From assembly GCA_964392245.1 (NCBI GenBank), contig CAYMOX010000012.1, forward strand, positions 22,153 to 86,152: a DNA stretch of 64,000 nucleotides. The letters run 5' to 3'. The notes under the pieces are model-generated. The model was not told where the DNA came from and ran no database searches. It saw only the letters and a program-made list of their open reading frames with translations. Position 1 is the first letter of the stretch. Each line of letters opens with the position of its first letter. The DNA is from JAAUUJ01 sp964392245 (GTDB taxonomy: Bacteria > Cyanobacteriota > Cyanobacteriia > Thermostichales > Thermostichaceae). This document shows positions 1-8,662 of this stretch, piece after piece. A program made the position numbers and the translations under genes.

Positions 1-152
1 CCGCCTTTGCCCCTTTAGAAAAGATCATCATTGTTTTTCCAATTTGAAACCGTGACAACAATGCTCATCCGCCAAGGATTTATTCTCCCTGCCCAGTCGG
101 ATTCTCAGGACCCTTCCTGATAGGCTAGGGGAACTGTAGCGGAGCTCTTGCT

Positions 153-1028
153 GTGCGCCTATCTTCCCTTGCGAACTCACTGGATCGAGATCAGCTCAAC
201 CAGCGCATTCGCCGCTTTTACGATGCCTCGTCTGGTCTATGGGAAGAGATCTGGGGCGAGCATATGCACCACGGCTATTACGAGCCGGATCAGCCCCCCA
301 AAGACCGACGCCAGGCCCAAATTGATCTGATCCAGCAGCTGCTGACCTGGGCGGAGGTGACCTGTGCCTCCCAGATTCTGGATGTGGGATGTGGGATTGG
401 CGGAAGTTCTCTAGAGCTCGCGCAACGATTTCAGGCGCAGGTTACAGGGATCAGTCTCAGTCCCTGGCAGGTGGAACGAGCACAAGCACGGGCGAAAGCA
501 CAGGGCCTGCAGGATCAAACCTCTTTTCTGGTGGCAGATGCGCTGGCCATGCCTTTTCCAGATCAGCAGTTTGATCTGATCTGGTCGTTGGAGAGTGGCG
601 AGCACATGCCGGATAAAGCCCAGTTTCTGGGGGAATGTCTGCGGGTGCTTCGACCTGGCGGCAGACTGATCCTGGCTACCTGGTGCCACCGTCCTGAACC
701 TCTCTCTTCAATGGATCAGCGACACCTGCAACGCATCTATGACATTTACTGTCTGCCCTACGTGATCAGTTTGCCGGAATATATTCAAATTGTAGAAGGT
801 CTGGGCCTCACGGATCTGAAAAGTGCAGACTGGTCCACCTATGTTGCTCCCTTCTGGAATGTGGTGATCGACTCGGCTCTGGACTGGCGGGTGGTGCCGC
901 AGCTATTTCGAGCGGGGTGGGAGACGATCCGGGCCGCCCTTTCGCTGCGCCTGATGTCGCAGGGCTTTGCCAGTGGGCTGATCCGGTATGGGTTGCTGAC
1001 TGGAATCAAACCTGCTGTGGAGGGGTGA
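153..1028 (+). CDS. gamma-tocopherol C-methyltransferase
   Basis: Methylates the chromanol ring of gamma-tocopherol with S-adenosylmethionine, the last step of alpha-tocopherol synthesis. The 291-residue protein has the SAM-binding motif LDVGCGIGGSS near residue 77 and the family signatures WGEHMHHGYY near residue 35 and SLESGEHMPDKAQF near residue 150. It ends in LLTGIKP, as in Synechocystis slr0089, the characterised cyanobacterial enzyme, which I recall well enough to see the match along the whole length. No ATG fits. A GTG start is supported by GGAG 8 nt upstream. The next gene, a homogentisate phytyltransferase, begins 5 nt after the stop, so the pair is almost certainly one operon. Confidence 0.93.
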   Translation: MRLSSLANSLDRDQLNQRIRRFYDASSGLWEEIWGEHMHHGYYEPDQPPKDRRQAQIDLIQQLLTWAEVTCASQILDVGCGIGGSSLELAQRFQAQVTGISLSPWQVERAQARAKAQGLQDQTSFLVADALAMPFPDQQFDLIWSLESGEHMPDKAQFLGECLRVLRPGGRLILATWCHRPEPLSSMDQRHLQRIYDIYCLPYVISLPEYIQIVEGLGLTDLKSADWSTYVAPFWNVVIDSALDWRVVPQLFRAGWETIRAALSLRLMSQGFASGLIRYGLLTGIKPAVEG

Positions 1029-1033
1029 TCCTG

Positions 1034-1924
1034 ATGCAGTTCCTGCAGTCACTCTGGCGCTTTTCAAGGCCCCATACGATCTACGGCACCAGTCTCAGTG
1101 TGCTGGGTTTATTTGCCCTGGCGATCCCTACCTGGGACCAATGGGGACAGTACCTGCCGCAACTTCTGATCGGGCTGGTGGCCTGCCTGGGGATGAATAT
1201 TTATATTGTGGGGTTAAACCAGCTGTTTGACTACGAGATTGACCGGATCAATAAACCTGATTTGCCCTTGGCGGCGGGCAGACTCACCCATATGCAGGCT
1301 CTGGGGATCATTCTTTTGACAGGAGTCTTGGGGCTGGGTCTATCACTCTGGCAGTTTCCCTACCTTTTTGCCACAGTCTGTCTCAGTGGGCTGATCGGGA
1401 CGGCGTATTCATTGCCGCCTGTGCGTCTGAAACGATTTCCAGCAGCAGCAGCGTTGTGCATTTACGTGGTGCGGGGTTGGATCGTCAATCTTGGTCTTTA
1501 CGCCTACTTCCGCCAGATCTCCAATGCTCCGGTCCAGCTGACTGCACCCCTATGGATATTAACGCTATTTATTTCTGTCTTCGGCTTTGTGATCGCGGTC
1601 TTCAAAGATATTCCCGATATGGAAGGGGATCGACGTTTTCGGATTCAAACCTTTTCCATCCGCATGGGACCGCAACGGATCTTCAAGGGCTCGGTCCTGA
1701 TCCTGTCGGCTTGCTACTTACTTCTGTTTGGCCTCAGCTTCTGGCTCCTGCCACAGGCGAATCAGTGGATTTTGGGGATCGGGCATTTGGGAGGATGTGG
1801 GTTGCTGTGGTTTGCCCGAAGAAGGATCAATCTTCAGGATCGGCAGGAGGTGACTAATTATTATCAACTGATCTGGAAGTTGTTCTACCTGGAGTATCTG
1901 ATCTATCCCTGGGCCTTTCTTTAA
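1034..1924 (+). CDS. hpt: homogentisate phytyltransferase (UbiA family)
   Basis: Condenses homogentisate with phytyl diphosphate, the committed step to tocopherols, in the membrane. The 296-residue protein is very hydrophobic with about eight membrane segments. It has both Asp-rich UbiA motifs, NQLFDYEIDRINKPDLPL near residue 60 and KDIPDMEGD near residue 190, which bind Mg-diphosphate. The open frame extends further upstream, but ATG-1034 is preferred because GGAGGGG lies about 8 nt before it and the longer form would overlap the methyltransferase by more than 100 nt. The preceding gene is gamma-tocopherol methyltransferase, which supports the vitamin E assignment over a chlorophyll or plastoquinone prenyltransferase. 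Confidence 0.92.
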   Translation: MQFLQSLWRFSRPHTIYGTSLSVLGLFALAIPTWDQWGQYLPQLLIGLVACLGMNIYIVGLNQLFDYEIDRINKPDLPLAAGRLTHMQALGIILLTGVLGLGLSLWQFPYLFATVCLSGLIGTAYSLPPVRLKRFPAAAALCIYVVRGWIVNLGLYAYFRQISNAPVQLTAPLWILTLFISVFGFVIAVFKDIPDMEGDRRFRIQTFSIRMGPQRIFKGSVLILSACYLLLFGLSFWLLPQANQWILGIGHLGGCGLLWFARRRINLQDRQEVTNYYQLIWKLFYLEYLIYPWAFL

Positions 1925-2356
1925 CTCCGTGCTGCCCTAACTGAAGTCCATGGGGATGGGCTCGAAGACAGTGGTACTTTCATGAAGTTACTCTTCTCTC
2001 TCCTGTAAATATGACTTGAGGGAAATAGAGGGATTCTTAACAAAACTCAAGTTGGTCAACAAGTCCTGACTTTAGGCAATCGAAGGTCTTAGAACAGCTG
2101 ATCTGCGGGAGCACTACTGCTAGCGTATAGCTGGCTTATGGCACTAAATGTGGGCAATAACAGAGTATAGATTAATTTCACATACGGAATATCTCCTCAA
2201 CGCTCAGTGTTTTTGCGGGGGTTGCGATCTGAAGTGATTGTGTTACTGTTCTTTTGTCTTTGATCGTTGCTTGCTTAACCCAGTTGGTCAATGGGATGAG
2301 CTGGCTGAATGTTTTTGATCTGAGCTGCTTTTCTCAAAAAGCTGTGGGGAGTTCCT
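1925..2356. other. intergenic region, no gene seen
   Basis: About 430 nt between the tocopherol operon and the toxin gene. I see no convincing open frame, RNA gene or hairpin with a T-run. It presumably holds the terminator of the upstream operon and the promoter of the toxin triad, but I could not pick confident -35/-10 boxes. Confidence 0.5.
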
Positions 2357-5260
2357 ATGCGATCCTGGGTGCGCCAGTTTTTGCGTTGGTTTAGCCTGTT
2401 TGTCACGATGCTCTTCGTGCTGATCTCCTGTAGCACTGGCGATAACCCGATCTCTGTGAATCCCACTCAAGATCCAGGAGGCTCGATTTCGACCGAGATC
2501 CAGTCCATCAGCCTCATGAATGCCCAGTCCACGTTTGAGGTGAGCTACTCGATCCGCTCCCAGTGGCAGGATGGTTTTGTGGCGGATGTCACCATTGAGA
2601 ATTTTGGAGATCCTATCGATGGCTGGACCCTGAGTTGGATCTTTCCCTCCGACCAGATCCGAATTACCAATCTCTGGAATGGAAAGCTGACTCAGAATGG
2701 GGCCAATGTGAGTGTTAAGGACGCTGGCTGGAATGCACCGATCCCCACCAATGGACAAGTAAACTTTGGTTTCCAGGCCAGTTATCGGGGAACAGACGTG
2801 ATCCCCTCCGCATTTAGCCTGAATGGAGAATCGTTAAGCAAGCCCACCCCGATCCCCTTACCCAGTGCTTGTGAGGTGGATTACCAGATCCGATCCGAAT
2901 GGGAGCAGGGCTTTGTAGCAGATCTAACCCTTCAGAATCTAGGGGCTCCGGTCACGGATTGGGAGTTGTCCTGGGCTTTTCCTGTGGATGGGGTACAGAT
3001 CACCAATCTCTGGAATGGAAGGGTGAACCAAACCGGTCGCGAGGTAAGGGTTACCAACCTGGATTGGAATGCCACAATTGCCACCGATGGAGAGGTGGAT
3101 CTGGGCTTCCAGGCGGCTTACACCGGAGGCGGAGTCACACCGACAGAGTTTCGCCTGAATGGACTGATCTGTAATGGTTTGCCTGCCAGTCCAAGTCCTT
3201 CCAGCAATCCAGATGGATCCCCACAACCCTCCTCTACGCCAATTGTAGAGATTCCGACTAATGCCGTTATTATTGCAAATGCATCTGAGGTTGATGGTAC
3301 ACCTTTGCAGATAGGACAGAATCTCGCAATAAATGCGGTGGCAGGGGATCTGGAGGGACACAATATTTCCGAGAAAATTAAGTGGACTGATCAGGAAGGA
3401 ACAGTGTTAGGTACAGGTCCAGTTTTGGTTTATACAGGCAGGGCTGTTAAGGCTGAAACACTGACAGCTAGCATCGATGATCAGTCTGCACGAGTGTTCT
3501 TTACGGTCAGCGACGAGTCTGTAAAGGTTGCCCCTCATGTCAAAGTATTACCCGATGAAGCTGAGGCCAACATCGTGACTCTAGACTGGGAAACTGGAAC
3601 ATTAGAGCTAATCGATAATGATGTCCTGCCACCGATCTATGAGGGTGATGTCATTGTTGGGGCAAATACAGAAGTTCCCCCGATGAAAGTCTTGAAATTG
3701 GTGCAAGAAGACAATGTTCTAAAGTTAGAAATCGAACTGGCGTTACCCAAAGACGTAATTGAGAAAGGATCGGTACATGTCGAGCGTGATTTTGGGGCTG
3801 AAGCAAATGCTGGTGATGGAGTTAATCTTCTTGCTTTAGACATTGGGAACAATTTTAGTTTTCCTATCCAAATTCCGCTCTACTCACAGGCCACAGGCAA
3901 TAGAGGGTTAGAATTTGAGGAAGACACAAAGTGGGGAGGGTTCGTAGATGCGGGAGTGAGCACAAATGCAGGGATAGATCTGAGTTTGGTTGGAGAGGTA
4001 AGTTATAATCCTCGTGTTGTGATCGATGTAGAATTTGATAAGGAAAGAGATCCGTTTTCTGGTCTAAGGCTACTCCATATCGAGCGGACAGGGCAGATGA
4101 GTGCTAAAGCCGCGTTAGTATTAAATGGCTATTGGGAGCTGACACAGGATCTGGAGTTTGGGCTCTATAAAGGGAAGGTTGTAGTAAAATTTGCTGCAGG
4201 GCCTGTTCCAGTATGGATAAAATTTGTTCCTGAGGCATCTATCGAATTAGCAAACTATCTCCGCTTAAGTGTGCAAGGGGAATGGGGGGTTAAGTATGAA
4301 GGAGGAGAGCTGAATGAAACTATCCATTATGAAAATGGAGCCTGGTGGAGAGAGAGAGGTGTTGGTGAAGGACAGGTCTTGCCGATCTCCAGTGCCAATA
4401 TTGATTTTACAGGCAGTTCTGAATTGGCATTTCACCCAGAGATCGGAGCATATCTTTACAGTGTAGCTGGCTTAAAGACAGGATTAAGATTCTATGTCAG
4501 AGGCCAGACCGGATCTAACTTCCAGGTACTGATAGATCAGCCTGAGAACGGTGATTCCTACGGTCCTGGAGATCCGATTAAATTAAATGCAGCTGTTAGT
4601 GGAGGGCATAAGATTGATCTGTTTGCTGGGATCCGGTGGACTCTGGGGAGTACTGAGCCATCTCACTATTGTATAAATGATGCATTTTCGGATTTTTCCT
4701 CAAGTCCATGTACTGAAAATTGTGTTAGTCTTGTAACAATACCAAACACAAACATTCCTCTTCCTAGCCCACAGCAGAATCAGCTAATTCCTGGATTTAC
4801 AGAACTATTTATCAAATTAAAAACGAAACCTCCTATTGTGGGTGGAAGTTATACAGAAGTTAGAACTACTACTAGAGGTGGAGAGGTACACCATATGCCA
4901 GCAGCCTGTATTACCCGATTCACTCCATTGCTTGGAAATCGAAGCACAACAGTATTGGCTCCAGATCGTACTTCGTCAATACTAATGGAAAAAGAAGATC
5001 ATGAAACCACACGCAGCTTCAAAAGGCGTGGACCTCCACCCAGAGAGACATATCTAAATGATTGCAGTAAGGAGAAGTTCCTTGCTGCTATGGAAGATGA
5101 TATTAAGGTTGATGTTACGAATAACTCCAACATAGCCGCAAATAAAAAAGCTATTTATCAAGATGAATTTGTTAATGCGATGAGAGAATATGCTGATAGT
5201 CTAACAAAAGCAGATGTATGCCCTACACTAGAAACTCTGAAATCGCTAGGGCTTTCGTAG
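2357..5260 (+). CDS. CBM2-bearing lipoprotein with C-terminal HNH/EndoVII-like toxin domain
   Basis: Likely a surface-anchored polymorphic toxin, 967 residues. Residues 1-25 are a lipoprotein signal ending in the lipobox LISC. Two CBM2-like cellulose/chitin-binding domains follow at about 60-157 and 172-272, each with the pattern W..GF...LTLQN.G, LWNG and WNA.I, the second bracketed by Cys172 and Cys272. A Ser/Pro linker (275-295) leads to an Ig-like segment and a long beta-rich scaffold to about residue 760. The tip contains EVHHMPA at 843-849, then IxMxxxDHxxTxS, then a helical end, the arrangement seen in HNH/EndoVII-fold polymorphic toxins. The gene after it encodes an immunity-like protein. 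The scaffold recurs in two other genes of this window with different tips, the hallmark of polymorphic toxins. Nuclease activity and the export route are inferred. Confidence 0.75.
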   Translation: MRSWVRQFLRWFSLFVTMLFVLISCSTGDNPISVNPTQDPGGSISTEIQSISLMNAQSTFEVSYSIRSQWQDGFVADVTIENFGDPIDGWTLSWIFPSDQIRITNLWNGKLTQNGANVSVKDAGWNAPIPTNGQVNFGFQASYRGTDVIPSAFSLNGESLSKPTPIPLPSACEVDYQIRSEWEQGFVADLTLQNLGAPVTDWELSWAFPVDGVQITNLWNGRVNQTGREVRVTNLDWNATIATDGEVDLGFQAAYTGGGVTPTEFRLNGLICNGLPASPSPSSNPDGSPQPSSTPIVEIPTNAVIIANASEVDGTPLQIGQNLAINAVAGDLEGHNISEKIKWTDQEGTVLGTGPVLVYTGRAVKAETLTASIDDQSARVFFTVSDESVKVAPHVKVLPDEAEANIVTLDWETGTLELIDNDVLPPIYEGDVIVGANTEVPPMKVLKLVQEDNVLKLEIELALPKDVIEKGSVHVERDFGAEANAGDGVNLLALDIGNNFSFPIQIPLYSQATGNRGLEFEEDTKWGGFVDAGVSTNAGIDLSLVGEVSYNPRVVIDVEFDKERDPFSGLRLLHIERTGQMSAKAALVLNGYWELTQDLEFGLYKGKVVVKFAAGPVPVWIKFVPEASIELANYLRLSVQGEWGVKYEGGELNETIHYENGAWWRERGVGEGQVLPISSANIDFTGSSELAFHPEIGAYLYSVAGLKTGLRFYVRGQTGSNFQVLIDQPENGDSYGPGDPIKLNAAVSGGHKIDLFAGIRWTLGSTEPSHYCINDAFSDFSSSPCTENCVSLVTIPNTNIPLPSPQQNQLIPGFTELFIKLKTKPPIVGGSYTEVRTTTRGGEVHHMPAACITRFTPLLGNRSTTVLAPDRTSSILMEKEDHETTRSFKRRGPPPRETYLNDCSKEKFLAAMEDDIKVDVTNNSNIAANKKAIYQDEFVNAMREYADSLTKADVCPTLETLKSLGLS
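2906..4655 (+). repeat. 1.75 kb direct repeat, copy 1 (toxin scaffold)
   Basis: Matches 8663-10412 at a constant offset of 5,757 nt with no indel. By eye I found about five differences, three of them in the first 20 nt, plus c/t at 2971 and c/t at 4643. Identity stops abruptly at 4655, exactly where the toxin tip begins to diverge. It covers most of the second CBM2 and all of the scaffold. Confidence 0.95.
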
Positions 5261-5284
5261 TGAAAGATAGTATTAGAGGTTCTA

Positions 5285-6181
5285 ATGAGAATAGCTGTTG
5301 ACAATATGCCATCTAATCATGTGGGTCCTTTTACCCTAGGAACAAAAACTTATGAGCTAGCTGTTGAGCTTTCTCATTTCTTCGGTGATTCTTCTCCTCC
5401 TAAAGAAGATCTTCAGAGCTACTTAGGAAGAGGAGGAATTTCTGTCAGAACAGACAAATTAGGCCTCATAACTGAAGTTGAGTTTCTTTCCCATGAAATA
5501 GAGGAAAATGATATATCTTTTGAAATTACACTCGAGGGGAAGCCTGTCTTTGGAGCCAGTTTTACTGAGTTTCTTTCCTGGCTTGAGACGAAAGATAATG
5601 AACTATATTTTGATCAAGAATATGTTGTCTCATATAGCTTGGGCATCAAGATTAATAGCCACTCTGATGTAGTTAACACATTCGGTATATTTTCTCCTCC
5701 TAATCGTGATGAGATAATAATTAACCCTTTCCATAGTGTTGGATCAATACATTTGAATGAAAGTAGTTCCAATATAATTGATATGCTGACTGAATGTATC
5801 TCGTCTGAGACTCAGATCAAATATAATGAACGGGATAGATCTATAGGTGTTAATGCAATTACCATCCATCTAGATCAAGCAAGTATATGTGAGGCGGTAA
5901 GCGTGGCTTCAAGAGCATCATCCTATCTGAACCTTACATACAAAAATGTTCCTTTGCTTGGTAGAAGGTATGGCCTAATCTATCCATGGATTCTATCTTT
6001 AGATCCAAATCTAATACTTTCTGATGTTGGATTGACCTCCCTTGAAACTGGTATATGTTTGTGGGGTTTAGGTAATCCTAAGCTAGAGCCTTATGCATAT
6101 GTCGAGGCAGTGATTATTTTTAGACAGGGTTATTATGAAGGATCTCCAGTAGTTGGGTTGAAAGATTTGACCTGCAGTTAA
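5285..6181 (+). CDS. immunity-like protein of the first toxin
   Basis: 298-residue protein without signal peptide or membrane segment, so probably cytoplasmic. It lies 24 nt downstream of the toxin and is visibly more AT-rich than the scaffold. I see an internal duplication. Each half begins with a motif like VGPFTLG or SVGSIHLNES and later carries a WLExxD.EL.FD.....SYSLGIKI-type block (residues about 99-125, echoed by LSLDPNLILSDVGL near 240). The VGPI.xGMS....LG pattern is common in small proteins encoded beside polymorphic toxins. A paralogue with the same two-part layout follows the second toxin cassette at 11022-11885. Assignment as antitoxin/immunity rests on position and this pattern. 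The target contact is unknown. Confidence 0.6.
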   Translation: MRIAVDNMPSNHVGPFTLGTKTYELAVELSHFFGDSSPPKEDLQSYLGRGGISVRTDKLGLITEVEFLSHEIEENDISFEITLEGKPVFGASFTEFLSWLETKDNELYFDQEYVVSYSLGIKINSHSDVVNTFGIFSPPNRDEIIINPFHSVGSIHLNESSSNIIDMLTECISSETQIKYNERDRSIGVNAITIHLDQASICEAVSVASRASSYLNLTYKNVPLLGRRYGLIYPWILSLDPNLILSDVGLTSLETGICLWGLGNPKLEPYAYVEAVIIFRQGYYEGSPVVGLKDLTCS

Positions 6182-6221
6182 GAATAGGTTTCTTATTGAT
6201 GTTTGGTCATGTGAGGAGCAT

Positions 6222-8633
6222 ATGTCAAAGATATGTTTTAGCAAGAATGTAAAACTTTGGTTGTTAATCATTGTATTTCTGGCTCTGATCCTTGGAGCCA
6301 CAGCCTGCGGATCCAGCCCACCACCAATTAGCCTTGAAACCTCTCCGACTTCCCAGTCAACCAGCCAAGCCTCAACATCTAATTCAGTTTCCTTAGTCGA
6401 GGATCAAGTGCAAGAAGTTGATCCAGTGCTTGCCCAGGGAACAAAATGGTTTTCTAGTCTTATCCCTTCTGTTGAAGAAGAGATCTATGGCCCTATTCCA
6501 ATTGGAGAAATACCACTTTCTTTCCTCAGCCCGGATTATTGGGTTGCTTGGTCTGCATCTAATGTTGAGGAAGAAAGCGATCTACTTGATATTGGCAGCT
6601 CAAAATCAGAAGTAGCAATTACGATCCCTCCCTGTAGATTACGGAATGGAGGACATACGATCTCTGCTACAGCATATAACCCCGTTGACTTTTTTCTCCT
6701 TGATCCGGTTGCTCAATCTACGGTCACTATCTCAACAAATTGTCCTGATGGTGATTCACCCCCTCCACCTCCCCCTCCACCCCCACCTGGATCTTCACCA
6801 CCGTCAGGAGGAGGCTGTTTACCACCCTGTTTTGGAGGAGGAGGATCTCTACCTTCTCCAACTCCCAGTCCAGGTTCTCCACCTCCACCCCTACCTCCAC
6901 CCCCGCCACCTGATGCTCCACCTCCTCTTCCAGAGCTTCCTGACGAAGATCCAGGTCGCAGCTTTGGGGACCCTCATCTGATCACCCTTGATGGGCTCTT
7001 CTATGATTTCCAGGCCACCGGTGACTTTATTCTGCTGAAATCTCTGGATGGATCTCTTGAAATTCAGGATCGAATGGTTCCGGTGATTGAAGGTCTATCT
7101 CGTAATGAAGCCTTTGCTGCCCGCATTGGGCCTGATCGCGTCGGTTTCTATCCTGATCTCAACCCTCCTCTAGCTATCAATGGTCAATTAGCACCTGCTG
7201 GATTCAATCGCTTGCCAGGAGGTGGGCTGATCTACAGAAGTAATGACAGCAATGGCTATCCTCAGTTTAGAGTTGTCTGGCCTACTGAAGAGCAGGCTGT
7301 GATTCGCCTTACGCGCTATCCCACCATAGATATTTATGCCCCACCTGATCAGCAAGGAAATTATCAAGGTCTGTTAGGGAACTTCAACAGTAATGTTGAC
7401 GATGATCTAACCACCCGCCAGGGACAGATCATGACTACTCCTTTGACGATTCAGCAGCTTTATCAGGAATTCGGGCAGAGTTGGGCTGTGTCTGATAATG
7501 AATCTTTGTTTGAAGAAGTTTCTCCTCTGGCTCCCAGTTTCCCCACTCAAGTGGTGAGTGTATCGATGTTGGAAGACGATGATCGCCAAGCCGCCCAAGC
7601 CAGCTGCGAAGCAGCAGGGATCACGGATCCTATTCTGTTAGAAGCTTGCATTCTAGATGTGGGTGCTACTGGAGAAGCGGATCTAGCTGAGGAAATGCAA
7701 CTGTTCCAATCGCCTCGGGCTAATGCAGCTCTGGTGAGTCAAATTGATTATGATCCTCAGAATGGGTACATCATTGATATTGAAGCTACAGAAGATAAGC
7801 TTTATGCCCAGCAACTCAGACGATATGGACAAGGATTAGTTGAGCTTTTACCCAATGGTGATATCAGAGTCATTCCAGAAACAAATCTTATTCGAGCAAT
7901 GGGGTCTGATGGAAATCAGCTTTATCTAGCCACTGGTAGGCCATACTCTCTAGATTCCCCGATTCTAATTCAACGAGTGGAGTCCGATGGACGTCTTACT
8001 GATCTATTAAAGCTGCAGATCCCTGCAGAAGAGGAGCCAATTTATGGTGGTTATTTCTTTGGGATTGATGTTCTCAATCTTGCAATCAAACAGAATATTC
8101 TGTACCTCTTGATAGATGAAGGAGTTGAGCAGCTCATCGACAATGGCAACATTGGATATAACACACGAATTATTGCAGTATCTTTACCATCAGGGCCAGA
8201 TATCGGAGGAACTATTACTTCAGGCCAAGATCTTTTCAGGTTTTCCGAAGCCTCCTCCTTTATTGGAGATGATCTCTTTTCGATGGCTGTACACAATGAT
8301 GAAATTTTCGTGATCGGAAATGGATTCTCTGGACCGTTTAGGGGTAGCCTGACTCAGCCTGAAACAGGGCTCATACAATTGGTTAACTTCAGAAACTTAG
8401 AAGGGCAACCTACTACAGTTTCATCTTTAGTGATTGATGGAAATAGTTTGCTAATCCCTGTGAGCAAGCGTTACGAAGATGCAGCATATTTATATCGTTT
8501 CAGTTTCTCTGGAGAGCTACTGGAAACTTTAAAGCTGACAGAGGACTACTGCTTTGATGAATTTTCCATGACAACTCAGCTCGGGTCTACTATCATAAGT
8601 TGCAACGGTACTAATATTCTACGGTTGTACTAA
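6222..8633 (+). CDS. lipoprotein with VWD-like domain and C-terminal repeat/propeller region
   Basis: 803-residue lipoprotein. Signal segment 1-29 ends in LGATAC with Cys29 as the lipid site. An ordinary Ser/Thr-rich region leads to a Pro/Gly-rich linker at about 180-245 with runs of proline. A von Willebrand type D-like domain starts near residue 246 (GDPHLITLDGLFYDFQ), continues through QDRMVP, GLLGNFN and QFGQSW-like positions, and is followed by a Cys-containing segment ending in LLEACILDVGATGEADLA. The last 300 residues are beta-rich and could form a propeller. It is 40 nt after the immunity-like gene. Its N-terminal third is duplicated after the second immunity gene, so it seems to be a regular third member of the toxin unit. 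Role unknown: adhesion, display or toxin release are possible. Confidence 0.7.
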   Translation: MSKICFSKNVKLWLLIIVFLALILGATACGSSPPPISLETSPTSQSTSQASTSNSVSLVEDQVQEVDPVLAQGTKWFSSLIPSVEEEIYGPIPIGEIPLSFLSPDYWVAWSASNVEEESDLLDIGSSKSEVAITIPPCRLRNGGHTISATAYNPVDFFLLDPVAQSTVTISTNCPDGDSPPPPPPPPPPGSSPPSGGGCLPPCFGGGGSLPSPTPSPGSPPPPLPPPPPPDAPPPLPELPDEDPGRSFGDPHLITLDGLFYDFQATGDFILLKSLDGSLEIQDRMVPVIEGLSRNEAFAARIGPDRVGFYPDLNPPLAINGQLAPAGFNRLPGGGLIYRSNDSNGYPQFRVVWPTEEQAVIRLTRYPTIDIYAPPDQQGNYQGLLGNFNSNVDDDLTTRQGQIMTTPLTIQQLYQEFGQSWAVSDNESLFEEVSPLAPSFPTQVVSVSMLEDDDRQAAQASCEAAGITDPILLEACILDVGATGEADLAEEMQLFQSPRANAALVSQIDYDPQNGYIIDIEATEDKLYAQQLRRYGQGLVELLPNGDIRVIPETNLIRAMGSDGNQLYLATGRPYSLDSPILIQRVESDGRLTDLLKLQIPAEEEPIYGGYFFGIDVLNLAIKQNILYLLIDEGVEQLIDNGNIGYNTRIIAVSLPSGPDIGGTITSGQDLFRFSEASSFIGDDLFSMAVHNDEIFVIGNGFSGPFRGSLTQPETGLIQLVNFRNLEGQPTTVSSLVIDGNSLLIPVSKRYEDAAYLYRFSFSGELLETLKLTEDYCFDEFSMTTQLGSTIISCNGTNILRLY

Positions 8634-8662
8634 CCAATTCAGTACATCCTCAGAAGAGGAAC

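Noticed and set aside
1..152. 3' end of a gene at the left window edge
   Set aside because: All forward frames close within 60 nt and nothing recognisable remains, so I could not support a partial gene.
2939..3361. 140-codon minus-strand frame, repeated at 8696-9118
   Set aside because: It is antisense to the CBM2/linker region, and its two identical copies follow simply from the DNA repeat. No ribosome site.
6727..6921. Gly/Val/Glu-rich minus-strand frame
   Set aside because: Complement of the proline-rich linker of the VWD lipoprotein.
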